Assembly (NCBI GenBank): GCA_020847535.1 | Contig: JADLBU010000037.1 | Coordinates: 1-64,000, forward strand | Origin: Phycisphaerales bacterium | GTDB lineage: Bacteria; Planctomycetota; Phycisphaerae; Phycisphaerales; UBA1924 | Length of the DNA: 64,000 bases | Direction of reading: 5' to 3' | Shown: piece by piece, positions 25,036-36,800 of the stretch | Numbering within the stretch: position 1 is the first letter of the stretch | How the letters are laid out: every line of letters begins with the position of its first letter | Translations under genes and position numbers: made by a program | Notes under the pieces: generated by a model | Told to the model about the DNA's origin: nothing | Databases searched by the model: none | Seen by the model: the letters and a program-made list of their open reading frames with translations, nothing else

Positions 25036-27615
25036 ATGCGGTCATCATCGATGAGAGCCTGGGTTTGTCTTGGGGTGGGCGTGCTGGTTGCGGCAGCGCT
25101 GGCGATCGGTTCGCGGATGGGCGCTGGGAGCGGGAGGTCGGCGCAGGCCGGCCGGGATGTCCACGTGCCGGTGATGTCGCCCGAGCAATCGCAGGCGAGC
25201 ATGCAGATTCAGCCCGGGTTTGAGGTCTCGCTGGTCGCTGCCGAGCCGATGGTCGAGGCGCCGGTCGCCGGGGTGTTTGATGAATTCGGGCGGTTGTGGG
25301 TGGTCGAGATGTCATCGTACATGAACGACATCGAGGGGACGGGGGAGCTCGAGGCGCGGAATCGGATCGTGATCCTGGAGGACAAGGATCGCGATGGCGT
25401 GATGGAATCACTGACGGTGTTCCTGGAGGGGCTGGTGCTTCCCAGGGCCGTGGCGCCGTGCTTCGGTGGGGCGCTGGTGATAGAGCCCCCCCACTTGCTC
25501 TTCTGCAAGGACACGGATGGGGATGGGAAGGCCGATGAGAAGCGCGTGCTGCTGGATGGGTTCGGTGGGCTGGACAGCCCGGAGCATGCGGGCAACGGGC
25601 TGATCTACGGGATCGACAACTGGTGGGAACTTTCGCAGCACGGTGTGCGGGTGTTCTTTGATGGGGAATCGGTTGCAACCCAGAAGACGCCGACGCACGG
25701 GCAATGGGGGATCACGCGGGATGATGTGGGGAGGCTGTACTACACACCCAACTCCAACCCGCTGCTGGTGGATCTTTTTCCCAAGCGGTATGCATCGCGC
25801 GAGGGCGCGGGTGGATCGATCCCGGGGGTCGGTGAGATGATCGGGCATGATGGGACGACGTGGCCTGCGATCCCGACTCCGACGGTGAACCGCGGGTATC
25901 GGGAGGGGACGCTGCGCGCGGATGGGACCTTGGCATCACTGACGGCGGCGTGCTCCCCGGTGATGGTGAGATCCAAGGCGCTGGAGGAAGAGTTCGAGGG
26001 GGATGTGTTCATCTGCGAGCCGGCGGGACAGCTTTTCAAGCGGCTGAAGATCAAGGTGAAGGATGACACGCTGGATGCGGTGAACTTCTACAAGGGGGAG
26101 GAGTTCCTGCGGTCGAGCGATGAGCGGTTCAGGCCCGTGAACGCGATCATGGGACCGGATGGCGCGGTGTACATCTTCGACATGTATCGCGGGTTGATTC
26201 AGCACCGGATGTTCCTGACGCCGCATCTCATCGAGATCACGAAGAAGCGCGGGATGGAGATGCCGGTGAACATGGGGCGGATCTGGCGGGTTTGCGTGAG
26301 CGAGGGGCGCGGGGATGGGGAGCGGGTTGGGGTGGGGGTAGGGGTGGAACGTGCGAAGATGCCGGGTGAGATGAGCGATGCGGAGCTTGTCGAGTTGTTG
26401 AGGGATGGGGAGGGGTGGTGGCGGGATACCGCGCAGCGGCTGTTGGTGGAGCGCCGAGCGGTTGAGGTGGCGGGATTGGTGCGCGAGGTTGCGTTCGGGG
26501 TTGTGGAACCGATCCCGGCGCTGCATGCGGCGTGGGTGCTGGAGGCGCTGGGGATTCTGGAGCGGGAGGATGTGCTGCGGCTGGCGCGGTGCGAGGCGCC
26601 CGGGTTACGTGTCGCAGCGCTTCAGATCGCCGAGCGGATGGCCGGGGATGATGCCGAGATCTGCGGTGTGATCGCCGAAGGGCTGGGGGATGGGGATGCT
26701 GGAGTGCGGGTGCAGGCGGCGCTTTCGGTGGGGGCGATGCCGGAGGCGGAGCGGATCGCGGCGGGGATCCGGGGGTATGTGGAGCGCGGGGATGAGCGGT
26801 TAGTCAGGGCGGGGCTGCGGACGAGTTTGGCGCGACTGGAGGGGGAGGTCCTTGAGGGGATGATCGCGGCGGATCGAGAGTGGCCCAAGGACAACTCGCA
26901 GAAGGCGGTGCTGCGGGAGCTTGCGGATGCAGCGCTTGGGCGCGGGGTCGAGGAGCGCGACAGGCTTGCGGACCTGGCGGGACGGCTGGTGCTGCACGAC
27001 GATGCTCGCGGGGAGATGCTGGTGGACCGGTTCAAGTCGCGGGTGAAGCTGGATTCGGATGAGCGGGCGATCGTGAAGCTGTCGCGGGAGCCATCGGAGT
27101 GGATGACGGCGAGCCTGAGCGAGACGGGGAGCGCGGAGACGATGCGGAGGTGCGCTGAGTGCTTTGAATGGCCGGGGCATGTGCCGCCGCCATCGCACCG
27201 GACGCGGATCGTGCGGGATCTGACTTCGGCGGAGATTGATCTCTTTGAGCAGGGGAGGAAGCTGTTCACGGCGACATGCATCGGTTGTCACCAGGCGGAT
27301 GGGAAGGGATCGGCGGGGCTGGCGCCGGCGCTGGCGGGGTCTTCGATCGCGAACGGGCCGGCATCGCGGATGATGCGGGTGCTGCTGCATGGGCTGGAGG
27401 GTGGGTACATGCCGGGGGGTGGGTCGTGGGGTGTGATGCCGCCGGTGATCGGGAAGGAGTCGGGGGAGCTGGCGGGGATCATGACATATGTGCGGAGGTC
27501 GTGGGGGAACACGGGAGATCCGGTGACGCCGGCGAGCGTGGCGAAGGTGAGGCAGGAGACGAAGGAGCGGCAGAAGCCTTGGACTCGGGGGGAGTTGGAT
27601 GGGGTGAGGGAATAG
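25036..27615 (+). CDS. PVC-type haem-binding CxxCH protein (membrane-bound dehydrogenase-like)
   Basis: 859 residues. An N-terminal membrane anchor (WVCLGVGVLVAAALAIGS) is followed by a beta-propeller/NHL-like dehydrogenase domain: FDEFGRLWVVEMSSYMND, HAGNGLIYGIDNWW and NAIMGPDGAVYIFDMYRG. A HEAT-like helical stretch comes next (about 430-700). The C-terminal cytochrome c domain has C-I-G-C-H in FTATCIGCHQADGKGSAGLA. This domain order is typical of the large planctomycete dehydrogenase families thought to oxidise sugars in the periplasm. A repetitive G-rich segment encodes GERVGVGVGVERAK. The octamer array after the stop and the DUF1080 and esterase genes downstream suggest a polysaccharide-degradation block. 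Confidence 0.88.
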   Translation: MRSSSMRAWVCLGVGVLVAAALAIGSRMGAGSGRSAQAGRDVHVPVMSPEQSQASMQIQPGFEVSLVAAEPMVEAPVAGVFDEFGRLWVVEMSSYMNDIEGTGELEARNRIVILEDKDRDGVMESLTVFLEGLVLPRAVAPCFGGALVIEPPHLLFCKDTDGDGKADEKRVLLDGFGGLDSPEHAGNGLIYGIDNWWELSQHGVRVFFDGESVATQKTPTHGQWGITRDDVGRLYYTPNSNPLLVDLFPKRYASREGAGGSIPGVGEMIGHDGTTWPAIPTPTVNRGYREGTLRADGTLASLTAACSPVMVRSKALEEEFEGDVFICEPAGQLFKRLKIKVKDDTLDAVNFYKGEEFLRSSDERFRPVNAIMGPDGAVYIFDMYRGLIQHRMFLTPHLIEITKKRGMEMPVNMGRIWRVCVSEGRGDGERVGVGVGVERAKMPGEMSDAELVELLRDGEGWWRDTAQRLLVERRAVEVAGLVREVAFGVVEPIPALHAAWVLEALGILEREDVLRLARCEAPGLRVAALQIAERMAGDDAEICGVIAEGLGDGDAGVRVQAALSVGAMPEAERIAAGIRGYVERGDERLVRAGLRTSLARLEGEVLEGMIAADREWPKDNSQKAVLRELADAALGRGVEERDRLADLAGRLVLHDDARGEMLVDRFKSRVKLDSDERAIVKLSREPSEWMTASLSETGSAETMRRCAECFEWPGHVPPPSHRTRIVRDLTSAEIDLFEQGRKLFTATCIGCHQADGKGSAGLAPALAGSSIANGPASRMMRVLLHGLEGGYMPGGGSWGVMPPVIGKESGELAGIMTYVRRSWGNTGDPVTPASVAKVRQETKERQKPWTRGELDGVRE

Positions 27616-27710
27616 CGGGTTAGGGGGTAAGCGAGTGAGCGAGTAAGGGAAGAGAAGAAGGGCGACAGGAAGAGAGGCATCGAGGCAGGGGGCATCCTGG
27701 CACCGAGGGT
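27615..27710. repeat. Two octamer arrays after the haem protein stop
   Basis: First come gcgggtta, gggggtaa, gcgagtga, gcgagtaa (27615-27648), then aggcatcg, aggcaggg, ggcatcct, ggcaccga (about 27675-27706). The families are those at 1911 and 13576. The first begins at the stop codon itself. Confidence 0.65.
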
Positions 27711-27735
27711 GAAGGCGGCTTGGTATTCTGTGGGC

Positions 27736-28416
27736 ATGAAGACTCGACTTGCGATCGTGATGTGCATCATGGCGGGGCTGATCGGTGGGTGCGCCGGTGA
27801 GCCGAAATCACAGAAGCCGGCCGCGGGTAAGGGGTGGGTGGCGCTGTGTGATGGGAAGACGCTGGATGGGTGGGTTCGGCGCGGGGGGGAGGCGGTGTAT
27901 GTCATTGAGGATGGGGGGATTCTGGGGGAGTCTCGGCCGAGGCAGCCCAATACGTTTCTATGCACAGCGCGGGATTACGGCGACTTTGAGCTGGTGCTGG
28001 ATTTCAAGGTCGATGCGGACCTGAACTCGGGGATCCAGTTCCGCTCGCTGAGCGTGCCGACGTACCAGAACGGGCGCGTGCATGGGTATCAGTATGAGAT
28101 CGATGCGACCGCGCGGGCGTATTCGGGAAGCATTTACGATGAGGCCCGGCGCGGGGTGTTCTTGGCGAACACGGAGGACAATCCCGCTGCCAAGGCGGCT
28201 TTGCGGCAGGGGGAGTGGAACCAGGCGCGGATCCTGGCGATCGGGGACCGGCTGCAGACGTGGATCAACGGGGCGCCGGCGGTGGATGTGCGTGATTCGG
28301 TGACGCGGAGCGGGTTCATAGGCCTGCAGGTGCATGATGTGGGGGATCGGCAGGATCCCTTGCAGGTACGGTGGCGGAACATCTGGATCCGGGAGATCGG
28401 ACCGGACGGGAAGTAA
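27736..28416 (+). CDS. DUF1080 lipoprotein (3-keto-disaccharide hydrolase-like)
   Basis: 226 residues. A lipoprotein signal ends in L-I-G-G-C19, so the protein is probably anchored in a membrane. The DUF1080 concanavalin-like domain reads WVALCDGKTLDGWVRRGG, YGDFELVLDFKVDADLNSGIQFRS, QYEIDATARAYSGSIYDEAR and FIGLQVHDVG. Characterised DUF1080 proteins act on 3-keto-glycosides, and many planctomycete members neighbour sugar dehydrogenases, as here. The ATG at 27736 is set by the lipobox. The esterase gene follows 51 bases downstream. Confidence 0.9.
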   Translation: MKTRLAIVMCIMAGLIGGCAGEPKSQKPAAGKGWVALCDGKTLDGWVRRGGEAVYVIEDGGILGESRPRQPNTFLCTARDYGDFELVLDFKVDADLNSGIQFRSLSVPTYQNGRVHGYQYEIDATARAYSGSIYDEARRGVFLANTEDNPAAKAALRQGEWNQARILAIGDRLQTWINGAPAVDVRDSVTRSGFIGLQVHDVGDRQDPLQVRWRNIWIREIGPDGK

Positions 28417-28467
28417 TCGGTGCGGGAGGGCCTCCCGCGAGCGGGATGGACCGGATATTCTGGGGGC

Positions 28468-30471
28468 ATGTTCAATCGAAACTCAATCGGGGCGGTGGCG
28501 GCGTTGTCTGGCCTGGCTGCCGGGTTGGCCTGGGCGAATGTGACGCCGGCATCGGTCATCGGATCGAACATGGTGGTGCAGCAGTCGTCGTACGCGCCGA
28601 TCTGGGGGGTGGCGAGCCCGCGCGAGGAGATCGCGGTGACGGCCTCGTGGCTGAAAGAGCCGGTGAAGACGGCGGCGGATGCCAACGGGCGGTGGATGGT
28701 GCGGCTGAAGACGCCGGCGGCCAGTGAGGTGCGGGGGGCCTCGACGATCACGATCTCGGGGACGAACACGATCGTGTGCGAGAACGTGGCGATCGGGGAG
28801 GTGTGGCTGGTCTCGGGGCAGTCGAACATGGAGTGGCCTGTGGCGGCGTCGAACAGCCCGGCGGCGGAGACGGGCTCGGCGAACCGTCCGCGGATCCGGT
28901 ATTTCACGGCAGCGAACGAGACGGCGATCGGACCGCGCGAGGATTGCACGCGGGAGTACGACGAGGGGTGGCGCGTGATGTCTCCATCGACGGCGGCGGA
29001 GTGCACGGCGGTGGGGTATTTCTTCGCCAAGGAGATCGAATCGGCGTTGAACGTGCCGGTGGGGATCCTGCAGTCGGACTGGGGCGGGACGCCGGTGGAG
29101 TCGTGGACGCCGGGGAGCGCGCTCAAGTCGCTTGGGGAGTACGGGGATTTCTTCAAGGAGGTCGATGCGATCGACAAGGATCCGGGCGTGCGCGAGAAGC
29201 GGCTGGCGGATCAGACTGCGGCGTGGTGGGATGGGGTCGATGGGCATCCCAAGTCGCCGGGGGCGGGATGGGCAGGGTCGGGGTTCAGCGATTCGGCGTG
29301 GTCGCAGATCCAGGCGCCGGGGGTGTGGTCGGGCGACTTGGCGGGGTTTGATGGGTTCGTGTTCATGCGGCGGAGCTTTGATGCGCCGGCCGGGATCGCC
29401 GGGAAACCGGCGCGGATCGAGCTGGGGCCGATCGATGACCGGGATGATGTGTACATCAACGGTGTGCGGGTGGGCTCGACGCGCGGGAACGGGCGGTCGG
29501 GGACACCGCGGCGATATGAGGTGCCGGCGGATGTGATCAAGGCGGGGCCGAACGTGGTGGCGATCCGTGTGCGGGACGACCAGGGGCCGGGCGGGATCGG
29601 CGGTGAGGCATCGGGGTGCGTGCTTCGGTCGGGTGATGTGGCGATCCCGCTGGCGGGGATGTGGAAGTACGCGATCGGGCCGTCGGCGGCGGATCTGGCG
29701 ATGCCGGCGCTGGTGGGGGGAGTTGGCCCGTGGACTCCGACATCGTTGTACAACGCGATGATTCATCCGATCCGGCATTACGGGATCCGCGGGGCGCTGT
29801 GGTACCAGGGTGAATCCAATCGCGGGCGGCCCGAGCAGTACCAGCGGGTGTTTCCGGGGATGATCGCGGCGTGGCGCGAGGCGTTCGGGATCGGCGAGTT
29901 CCCGTTCTACTTCGTGCAGATCGCGCCGTTCAACTACGGGCCTGATCCGGGAGTGTCCGCGGAGTTGCGCGATGTGCAGACGCGGACGCTGATGCTGTCT
30001 CCGAACACGGGGATGGTGTGCACGATGGACATCGGGGATCCCAAGGACATTCATCCCAGGAACAAGCAGGAGGTCGGGCGGCGGCTGGCGCTGCAGGCGC
30101 TGGCGAAGACGTACGGGAAGCAGGATGTCGTGTGCGATGGGCCGATGTACAGCTCGATGAAGGTGGATGGGGATTCGATCGTGGTGAGCTTTGCGCTGGG
30201 AGGGAGCAAGGGGCTCTCATCGCGCGGCGGAGCGCTGACGCACTTCCAGGTCGCAGGGGAGGATCGGGTGTTCCACCGGGCGACGGCGAGCATCGAGGGG
30301 GAGACGGTGCGCGTACGAGCCAAGGCGGTGAAGAACCCGGTGGCGGTGCGGTATGGATGGGAAGGGGCGTGCGAACCAAACCTGTGCAATAACGAGGGGC
30401 TGCCGGGGGTGCCGTTCAGGTCGGATGATTGGGAGAGGCCGGCGGGCGGGTGGGCGGAGCCGAAGGATTGA
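28468..30471 (+). CDS. Sialate O-acetylesterase-like SGNH hydrolase
   Basis: 667 residues with a signal peptide (MFNRNSIGAVAALSGLAAGLAWA). The SGNH nucleophile motif is WLVSGQSNMEWPV. A second block is GALWYQGESNRGRPEQYQ and the catalytic His region is DIHPRNKQEVGRRLA. A jelly-roll carbohydrate-binding domain interrupts the hydrolase (about residues 260-390, PARIELGPIDDRDDVYINGV). The enzyme should remove acetyl groups from sialic acid or other acetylated glycans outside the cytoplasm. It is downstream of the DUF1080 gene and probably co-transcribed. The stop is followed by an octamer array. Confidence 0.9.
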   Translation: MFNRNSIGAVAALSGLAAGLAWANVTPASVIGSNMVVQQSSYAPIWGVASPREEIAVTASWLKEPVKTAADANGRWMVRLKTPAASEVRGASTITISGTNTIVCENVAIGEVWLVSGQSNMEWPVAASNSPAAETGSANRPRIRYFTAANETAIGPREDCTREYDEGWRVMSPSTAAECTAVGYFFAKEIESALNVPVGILQSDWGGTPVESWTPGSALKSLGEYGDFFKEVDAIDKDPGVREKRLADQTAAWWDGVDGHPKSPGAGWAGSGFSDSAWSQIQAPGVWSGDLAGFDGFVFMRRSFDAPAGIAGKPARIELGPIDDRDDVYINGVRVGSTRGNGRSGTPRRYEVPADVIKAGPNVVAIRVRDDQGPGGIGGEASGCVLRSGDVAIPLAGMWKYAIGPSAADLAMPALVGGVGPWTPTSLYNAMIHPIRHYGIRGALWYQGESNRGRPEQYQRVFPGMIAAWREAFGIGEFPFYFVQIAPFNYGPDPGVSAELRDVQTRTLMLSPNTGMVCTMDIGDPKDIHPRNKQEVGRRLALQALAKTYGKQDVVCDGPMYSSMKVDGDSIVVSFALGGSKGLSSRGGALTHFQVAGEDRVFHRATASIEGETVRVRAKAVKNPVAVRYGWEGACEPNLCNNEGLPGVPFRSDDWERPAGGWAEPKD

Positions 30472-30473
30472 AA

Positions 30474-30513
30474 AAGTGATGAAGTGACTGAGCCACGAAG
30501 TCACTCAGTGGAG
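30474..30513. repeat. Octamer array between convergent genes
   Basis: Units agtgatga, agtgactg, agccacga, agtcactc, agtgg begin three bases after the esterase stop. The unit family (AGTSACGA) is the one inserted in purL at 12766-12805. Confidence 0.7.
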
Positions 30514-30534
30514 AGCTAAGACAGGTTTGATAGC

Positions 30535-32280
30535 TCAGTTGCCGAGGCACTTCTGGCAGTCTTTGCCTTGCTTGGCGGCTTCGACGCAGCAGGGGTGATC
30601 GCAGGCGTGTCCGGCGGCTTCGGCGGACTTGCAGCAGCCGGGCTTTGCGGCGGCGACCGTGGTGGCGGGCTCGGTTGCGGGGGGATCCTCGGGCGTGGGA
30701 ACAGGGGGCGTGTCGGCCGCGGCGGGTGGAGCGGGCGGTGTGGCCGATGAGCCGGATGCCTGGCCGGCGAGTTGGACGGCCGGCTCCGGGGGCAATGCGA
30801 AGACAGCGCCGAGCTCGACGGTGAGATCCGTGCGGGCCTGGGCGAGCTTGGCGAGGCCGGATTCGGTCATCCCGGTGCGCCAGAGGTACGCGCGGCGGAG
30901 GGAGGGCATGCCGGACATCGCATCGATCGCGGCATCGGTGATCACGGTGTTGTGCAGATTGAGGGATGAGAGGCGGGGGATGCGGGCAAGCTCGGTGATG
31001 CCGGCATCGGTGATCGCGGTGCGGGAGAGATTGATGCGTTCGAGGCGATCGAAGGGTGCGAGGCTCTTGAGGCCGGCATCGGTGATCGCGGTGCCCGAGA
31101 GGTTGAGCTCGTAGAGGCAGGGCTCGAGGCCGGAGAGGAGGGCGAGCGTCTGGTCGCTGCAGGATTTGCCGAGCATGCCCAGGTTGATGTGGATGAGCTC
31201 TGAATCGGAGGAGATGGGGGCGGCGAACGCGCCGGCGGAGCGGAGTGCGCCCATGGCCTGATCGCGGCGGAGCTTCTGGTCGGCGGTCAGGGTGATCGTG
31301 GGCACGGGCGGCCCTGCGGCGGTCTTAGGCGCGGTTGGCGGAGCTGCGGCGAGCTGGGCGGATGCGGGCTGTGGGGGTTGTGGGGGTTGGGAGGGATCGA
31401 GGCTTGTGATCCAGGCCTTGAGGGTTTCGATTTCGTCCTGGGGGACGGGATCGTCATCCTGAGGCATGAAGTCGGCGTGTTCGGGATCAAGCAGCAGGCG
31501 TTGGATGAGTTCGCTGCGATCGGGATGACCGGGGACGATGGCGGCGCTCGCGGCGGCGCGGTCGAGCGTATCGAGGCGCAGATCGCCTTTTTGCTTGCGG
31601 GTTCCGTGGCAGTCGGTGCAGCGGTCGGCGAGGATCTCGGTGACTTTGGCGGCGAGGGCGAGCGATTCGGGGGATTGGGCCTTTATCGCGGAGGCGAGCA
31701 CGGGTCCGGAATCGCGAGCGGGGGAGGGGGAGCGGTCTTCGAAGGCGGCGAGCAGGTAGTTGTCGCCGTAGACCATGCCGCCACCGAGGTGGCCGACAAA
31801 GCCGACGAGGATCGCGGCGAGCACGAGGGATGCGCGGTAGATCGCGGCGAGCGTGAAGCTGGCAGCGCTGCGGGCGATCAGGGCGAGGAAGAGGATGATG
31901 ACGGCAAGCCCGGAGACTCCGATGCCGAGCCAGCGGTGCCAGAAGAGGGCATCGGCGACCGAGGAGCCCGGGGCCTCGTTGGCGGCGTTGAGCCAGCCGG
32001 CGATCGCGGCGGCGATCGATCCGAGAGCGCCGATGGCGATACAGGTGATGCTGACTGGAGAAATGGAGCGACGGGCATCGGGGGGAAGGCGGCGATCACG
32101 GATCGCGGCGAAGCACTCGACGACGGCGGCAACGATGAGGAGTGCGATCGGGAAGTGGACGAGGATCGCGTGAGTGCGTCCGACGAAGCGAGAGAACGTT
32201 TCGGAGTTGAAGATGTAGCGGGTGTCGGCGAGCGCGGGGGCGCAGGAGAGCGCGAGCGCGGAAGCGCCGGCGGCGAGCAT
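30535..32280 (-). CDS. DUF2231 - planctomycete cytochrome c - LRR fusion protein
   Basis: 581 residues. After a signal-like N-terminus come four or five transmembrane segments of the DUF2231 type (HAILVHFPIALLIVAAVVECF). A cytochrome c motif C221-T-D-C224-H follows, with the planctomycete pattern DRCTDCHGTRKQKGDLRLD. A Pro-rich linker leads to four leucine-rich repeats containing ITDAG (about residues 375-475). A Cys-rich tail (PGCCKSAEAAGHACDHPCC) ends the protein. Start at 32280 by hydrophobic N-terminus. It is the last gene of the operon with PSD1 and DUF1501, 65 bases downstream of the latter. A redox or sensory role at the membrane is inferred. Confidence 0.82.
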   Translation of the reverse strand: MLAAGASALALSCAPALADTRYIFNSETFSRFVGRTHAILVHFPIALLIVAAVVECFAAIRDRRLPPDARRSISPVSITCIAIGALGSIAAAIAGWLNAANEAPGSSVADALFWHRWLGIGVSGLAVIILFLALIARSAASFTLAAIYRASLVLAAILVGFVGHLGGGMVYGDNYLLAAFEDRSPSPARDSGPVLASAIKAQSPESLALAAKVTEILADRCTDCHGTRKQKGDLRLDTLDRAAASAAIVPGHPDRSELIQRLLLDPEHADFMPQDDDPVPQDEIETLKAWITSLDPSQPPQPPQPASAQLAAAPPTAPKTAAGPPVPTITLTADQKLRRDQAMGALRSAGAFAAPISSDSELIHINLGMLGKSCSDQTLALLSGLEPCLYELNLSGTAITDAGLKSLAPFDRLERINLSRTAITDAGITELARIPRLSSLNLHNTVITDAAIDAMSGMPSLRRAYLWRTGMTESGLAKLAQARTDLTVELGAVFALPPEPAVQLAGQASGSSATPPAPPAAADTPPVPTPEDPPATEPATTVAAAKPGCCKSAEAAGHACDHPCCVEAAKQGKDCQKCLGN

Positions 32281-32320
32281 GAGCCATGGGCCGGCTTGCT
32301 GTGTCCTGGATTGAGATATC

Positions 32321-32345
32321 GTGGGGGTCGTGGGGGTCGTGGGGG

Positions 32346-32347
<2 letters not shown>
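32321..32347. repeat. Three perfect 9-bp tandem repeats at a stop codon
   Basis: gtgggggtc occurs three times head to tail. The third copy overlaps the TGA of the minus-strand DUF1501 gene (32346-32348). Unit gain or loss here would not shift a frame. Confidence 0.85.
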
Positions 32348-33800
<1,453 letters not shown>

Positions 33801-33826
33801 GGGGGCTCCTGCGTGGGGGGGACGGA

Positions 33827-36800
33827 TTAGTCCTTGACCAACGTATCGTCCATGTTCAGGATGGCGCTGCAGACGATGGTCCAGGCGGCGTGCTCGTGGG
33901 CTGGGATCGAAGGATCGCGGGGGGACTCCCCCACTGCCATCAGCTTGTCGGCCTCGGCGGTGTCGGCGGCGTAGACGGCTCGCTGCTCGTGGAGCAGGTC
34001 GAGGAGGATTTGAGATTGCTCATTGCTTGGCGCCTGGGCGGTGGCGAGTTCGAAGGCGAGGGCGATCGTGTCGGCGTCGGTGCCGGCGCTGGTGGAAGTG
34101 ATGATGCGCTGGGCGAAGCGGCGAGCGGACTCGACGAAGCCGGTCTCGTTGAGCACGACCAGGGCCTGGAGTGGGGTGTTGGTGCGCGGGCGGCGGACGG
34201 AGCAGAGTTCGCGGTTGGAGGCATCGAAGATCTGGAGGGTCGGGAAGGGAACCGAGCGCTTGCGGTATGTGTACATGGTGCGGCGATAGAGGGACTCGCC
34301 GGTGTCCTGCTTGTAGACCTGGCCTGAGAAGGTGGCGCCGGTGGGATCGAGGGACATTTCTTCCCAGAGGCCGGCGGGGTGGTAGGGCCTGACGCTGGGG
34401 CCGCCGACTTTTTCGACGAGCAGGCCGGAGATGTAGAGGGCGTTGTCGCGGATGCCCTCGGCGGAGAGGCGGATGCGGGGGTGGTAGGAGAGGAGGCGAT
34501 CCTCGGGATCATCCTCGAGGGCCTTGGGTGTGGCGCGTGCGGCTTGGCGATAGGTGGCGCTGGTGACGATCTGGCGGATCGCGTGCTTGATGTCCCAGTT
34601 GTTTTCGACGAAATCGACGGCGAGCCAGTCGAGAAGCTCGGGGTGAGAGGGCCACTGGCCCTGCATGCCGAAGTCTTCGGAGGTCTTGACCAGGCCGGTT
34701 CCGTAGAGGTTCTGCCAGAGGCGGTTGACGAAGACGCGGGCGGTCAGGGGGTTGTCGCCGTCAACGAGCCACCTGGCGAGCGTGAGGCGGTTGGCGGGCT
34801 GATCGGCGGGAAGGGGCGGCAGGGCGTGCGGGACGCCGGGGGTGACTTCAGCGCCGAGCAGATCGTATTCGCCGCGGGTGTGGATGTGCGTCTTGCGGGG
34901 GGCATCCATCTCCTTCATGACCATCGCGGTGGGGAGCATGGAGTCGTACTGCTTGTGCTCTGCGAGCACGGCATCGCGGTCCTTCTTGAGGTTGCGCCAC
35001 TCGGGGGAGCGGGCAGCGCGGAAGAAGTCACGGATCTGGGTCTTCTGGGCATCCTCGCGCTTGTCGGCGGGGATGGCGATCAGCTTGGCGATGTCGAGCG
35101 GGGCGGGCATGCCATCGTCGGCGGTCCTGTTGAAGTAGATCGCAAAGCCGCCGGTGAAGTTGATGACCTGGAAGAGGAGGCGATGCTCACCGGCGGGGAT
35201 GTCGAGGGTCAGGGTGTCCTGGTTGGGGGCCGGTGCGCGGCCTTCGAGGCCTGCTTCGTGGACCTTGGCGCCATCGAGCCAGACGCGGATGGCATCATCG
35301 CTGCCGAGTGAGAGGGTGATGCGCCGGGGGACGGATGTCGTGATCGTCCGCGTGAAGAACATCGTCTGGTAGTCGACCGAGGGGAGCATGTTGACCTGGC
35401 CATCGATCAGGTCGTCACGCTTCTCCCACTTGAGAGCGCCATCGAGGAAGGTCGCGTTGAGGTCGACATCCTTCTCGGGGCCGAACTGCTGAGCGAGCGC
35501 GGCGGCCACGCTCTTTTCGGTGGGGAAGGGGCCGACGCTGTGCCAGCCGGAGAGGTCCGAGGGGGCCATCGAGGCGTGGCGAGTTGCATCGGTGAGCAGC
35601 GAGAGCCGGAACTTGCCGATCGCGTGCTTGGCGAACTGCGTCTGGAAGGAGAGGCGGACGCGGAGGAGCGTGCCGGGGCCGGCGGTCACGGGCTTGTCGA
35701 AGACGAAGATGATCTCGCGGTCTCCGCGCATGATGTGAGAGCCGCTGGCCCAGCCTGTATCAGGCTTGCCATCGATTGCCTGTGAGACAGGGAACTTGTC
35801 CTGGGAGTAATCGGCAAAGGCGTTGACGAGGGGGATCTTGCGGGTCGCGGCGGGGTCGTTGACAGGGAAGGCATCGACCTGGACTTCGCCGAGGACGATG
35901 TTGCCGTTGAAGGCGCGGCCGGGCCCCATCTCCGGCAGGGTGGGATCGCGTAGCACTTCCAAACGGATCGCCGAGACGGAACCATCGGTTCCGCCGGGGA
36001 CCAGGCAGAGCAGGTCGTAGTCTTCCTTTTCGGGCGCTGTGCCGGTCGCGAGCAGCGACTTGTCGGGCTGGATGGTGAGGACCGAGCCCGCGGTCGAGAC
36101 CGCGGAAATGGGCTCGGCGATCGTCCACGAGGATGCATCGCCTTTGGCGATCTCCGCTTCCCAGGTTGATTGGGCGGCATCGGCTTCGGGCATCGGGCCA
36201 TCGAGCTGCTCGCTGAGGGACTTGGAGCGTGCGAGCAGTTCTTCGAGCCGGGCGGACTCATCGGGCGTGGGGAGCTTGATGAAGGGCTCGGAGTTGCCGG
36301 TGTTGCCATCGAGGCCCTTCTCCGGGATGTTGTTGAAGATCGCGTAAAACTTGTAGTAGTCCTCGTGCGAGATCGGATCGTACTTGTGGTCGTGGCATTG
36401 GGCGCAGCTCATGGTGAGCCCGAGCCAGACGGTGGAGGTGGTGTTGACGCGATCGACGAGGTAGTTGTGCAGGTACTCCTCGGGGATCGCACCGCCCTCG
36501 AAGTTGATCATGTGGTTGCGGTTGAACCCGGAGGCGAGCTGCTGGTTCTGGGTTTGCGCGGCGGTCGGGGCGGGGGGGAGCATGTCGCCGGCGAGTTGTT
36601 CGACCGTGAAGCGATCGAAGGGGATGTTGGTGTTGAACGCATCGATGACCCATTCGCGCCACTTCCACATGTAACGTTCGTTGTCGATGTGGTAACCGTT
36701 GGAATCTCCGAAGCGAGCGGCATCGAGCCAGTCGGTCGCCATGCGTTCCCCGTAGCGCGGGGAGGCGAGCAGGCGATCGACGAGTTTTTCGTAGGCATCG

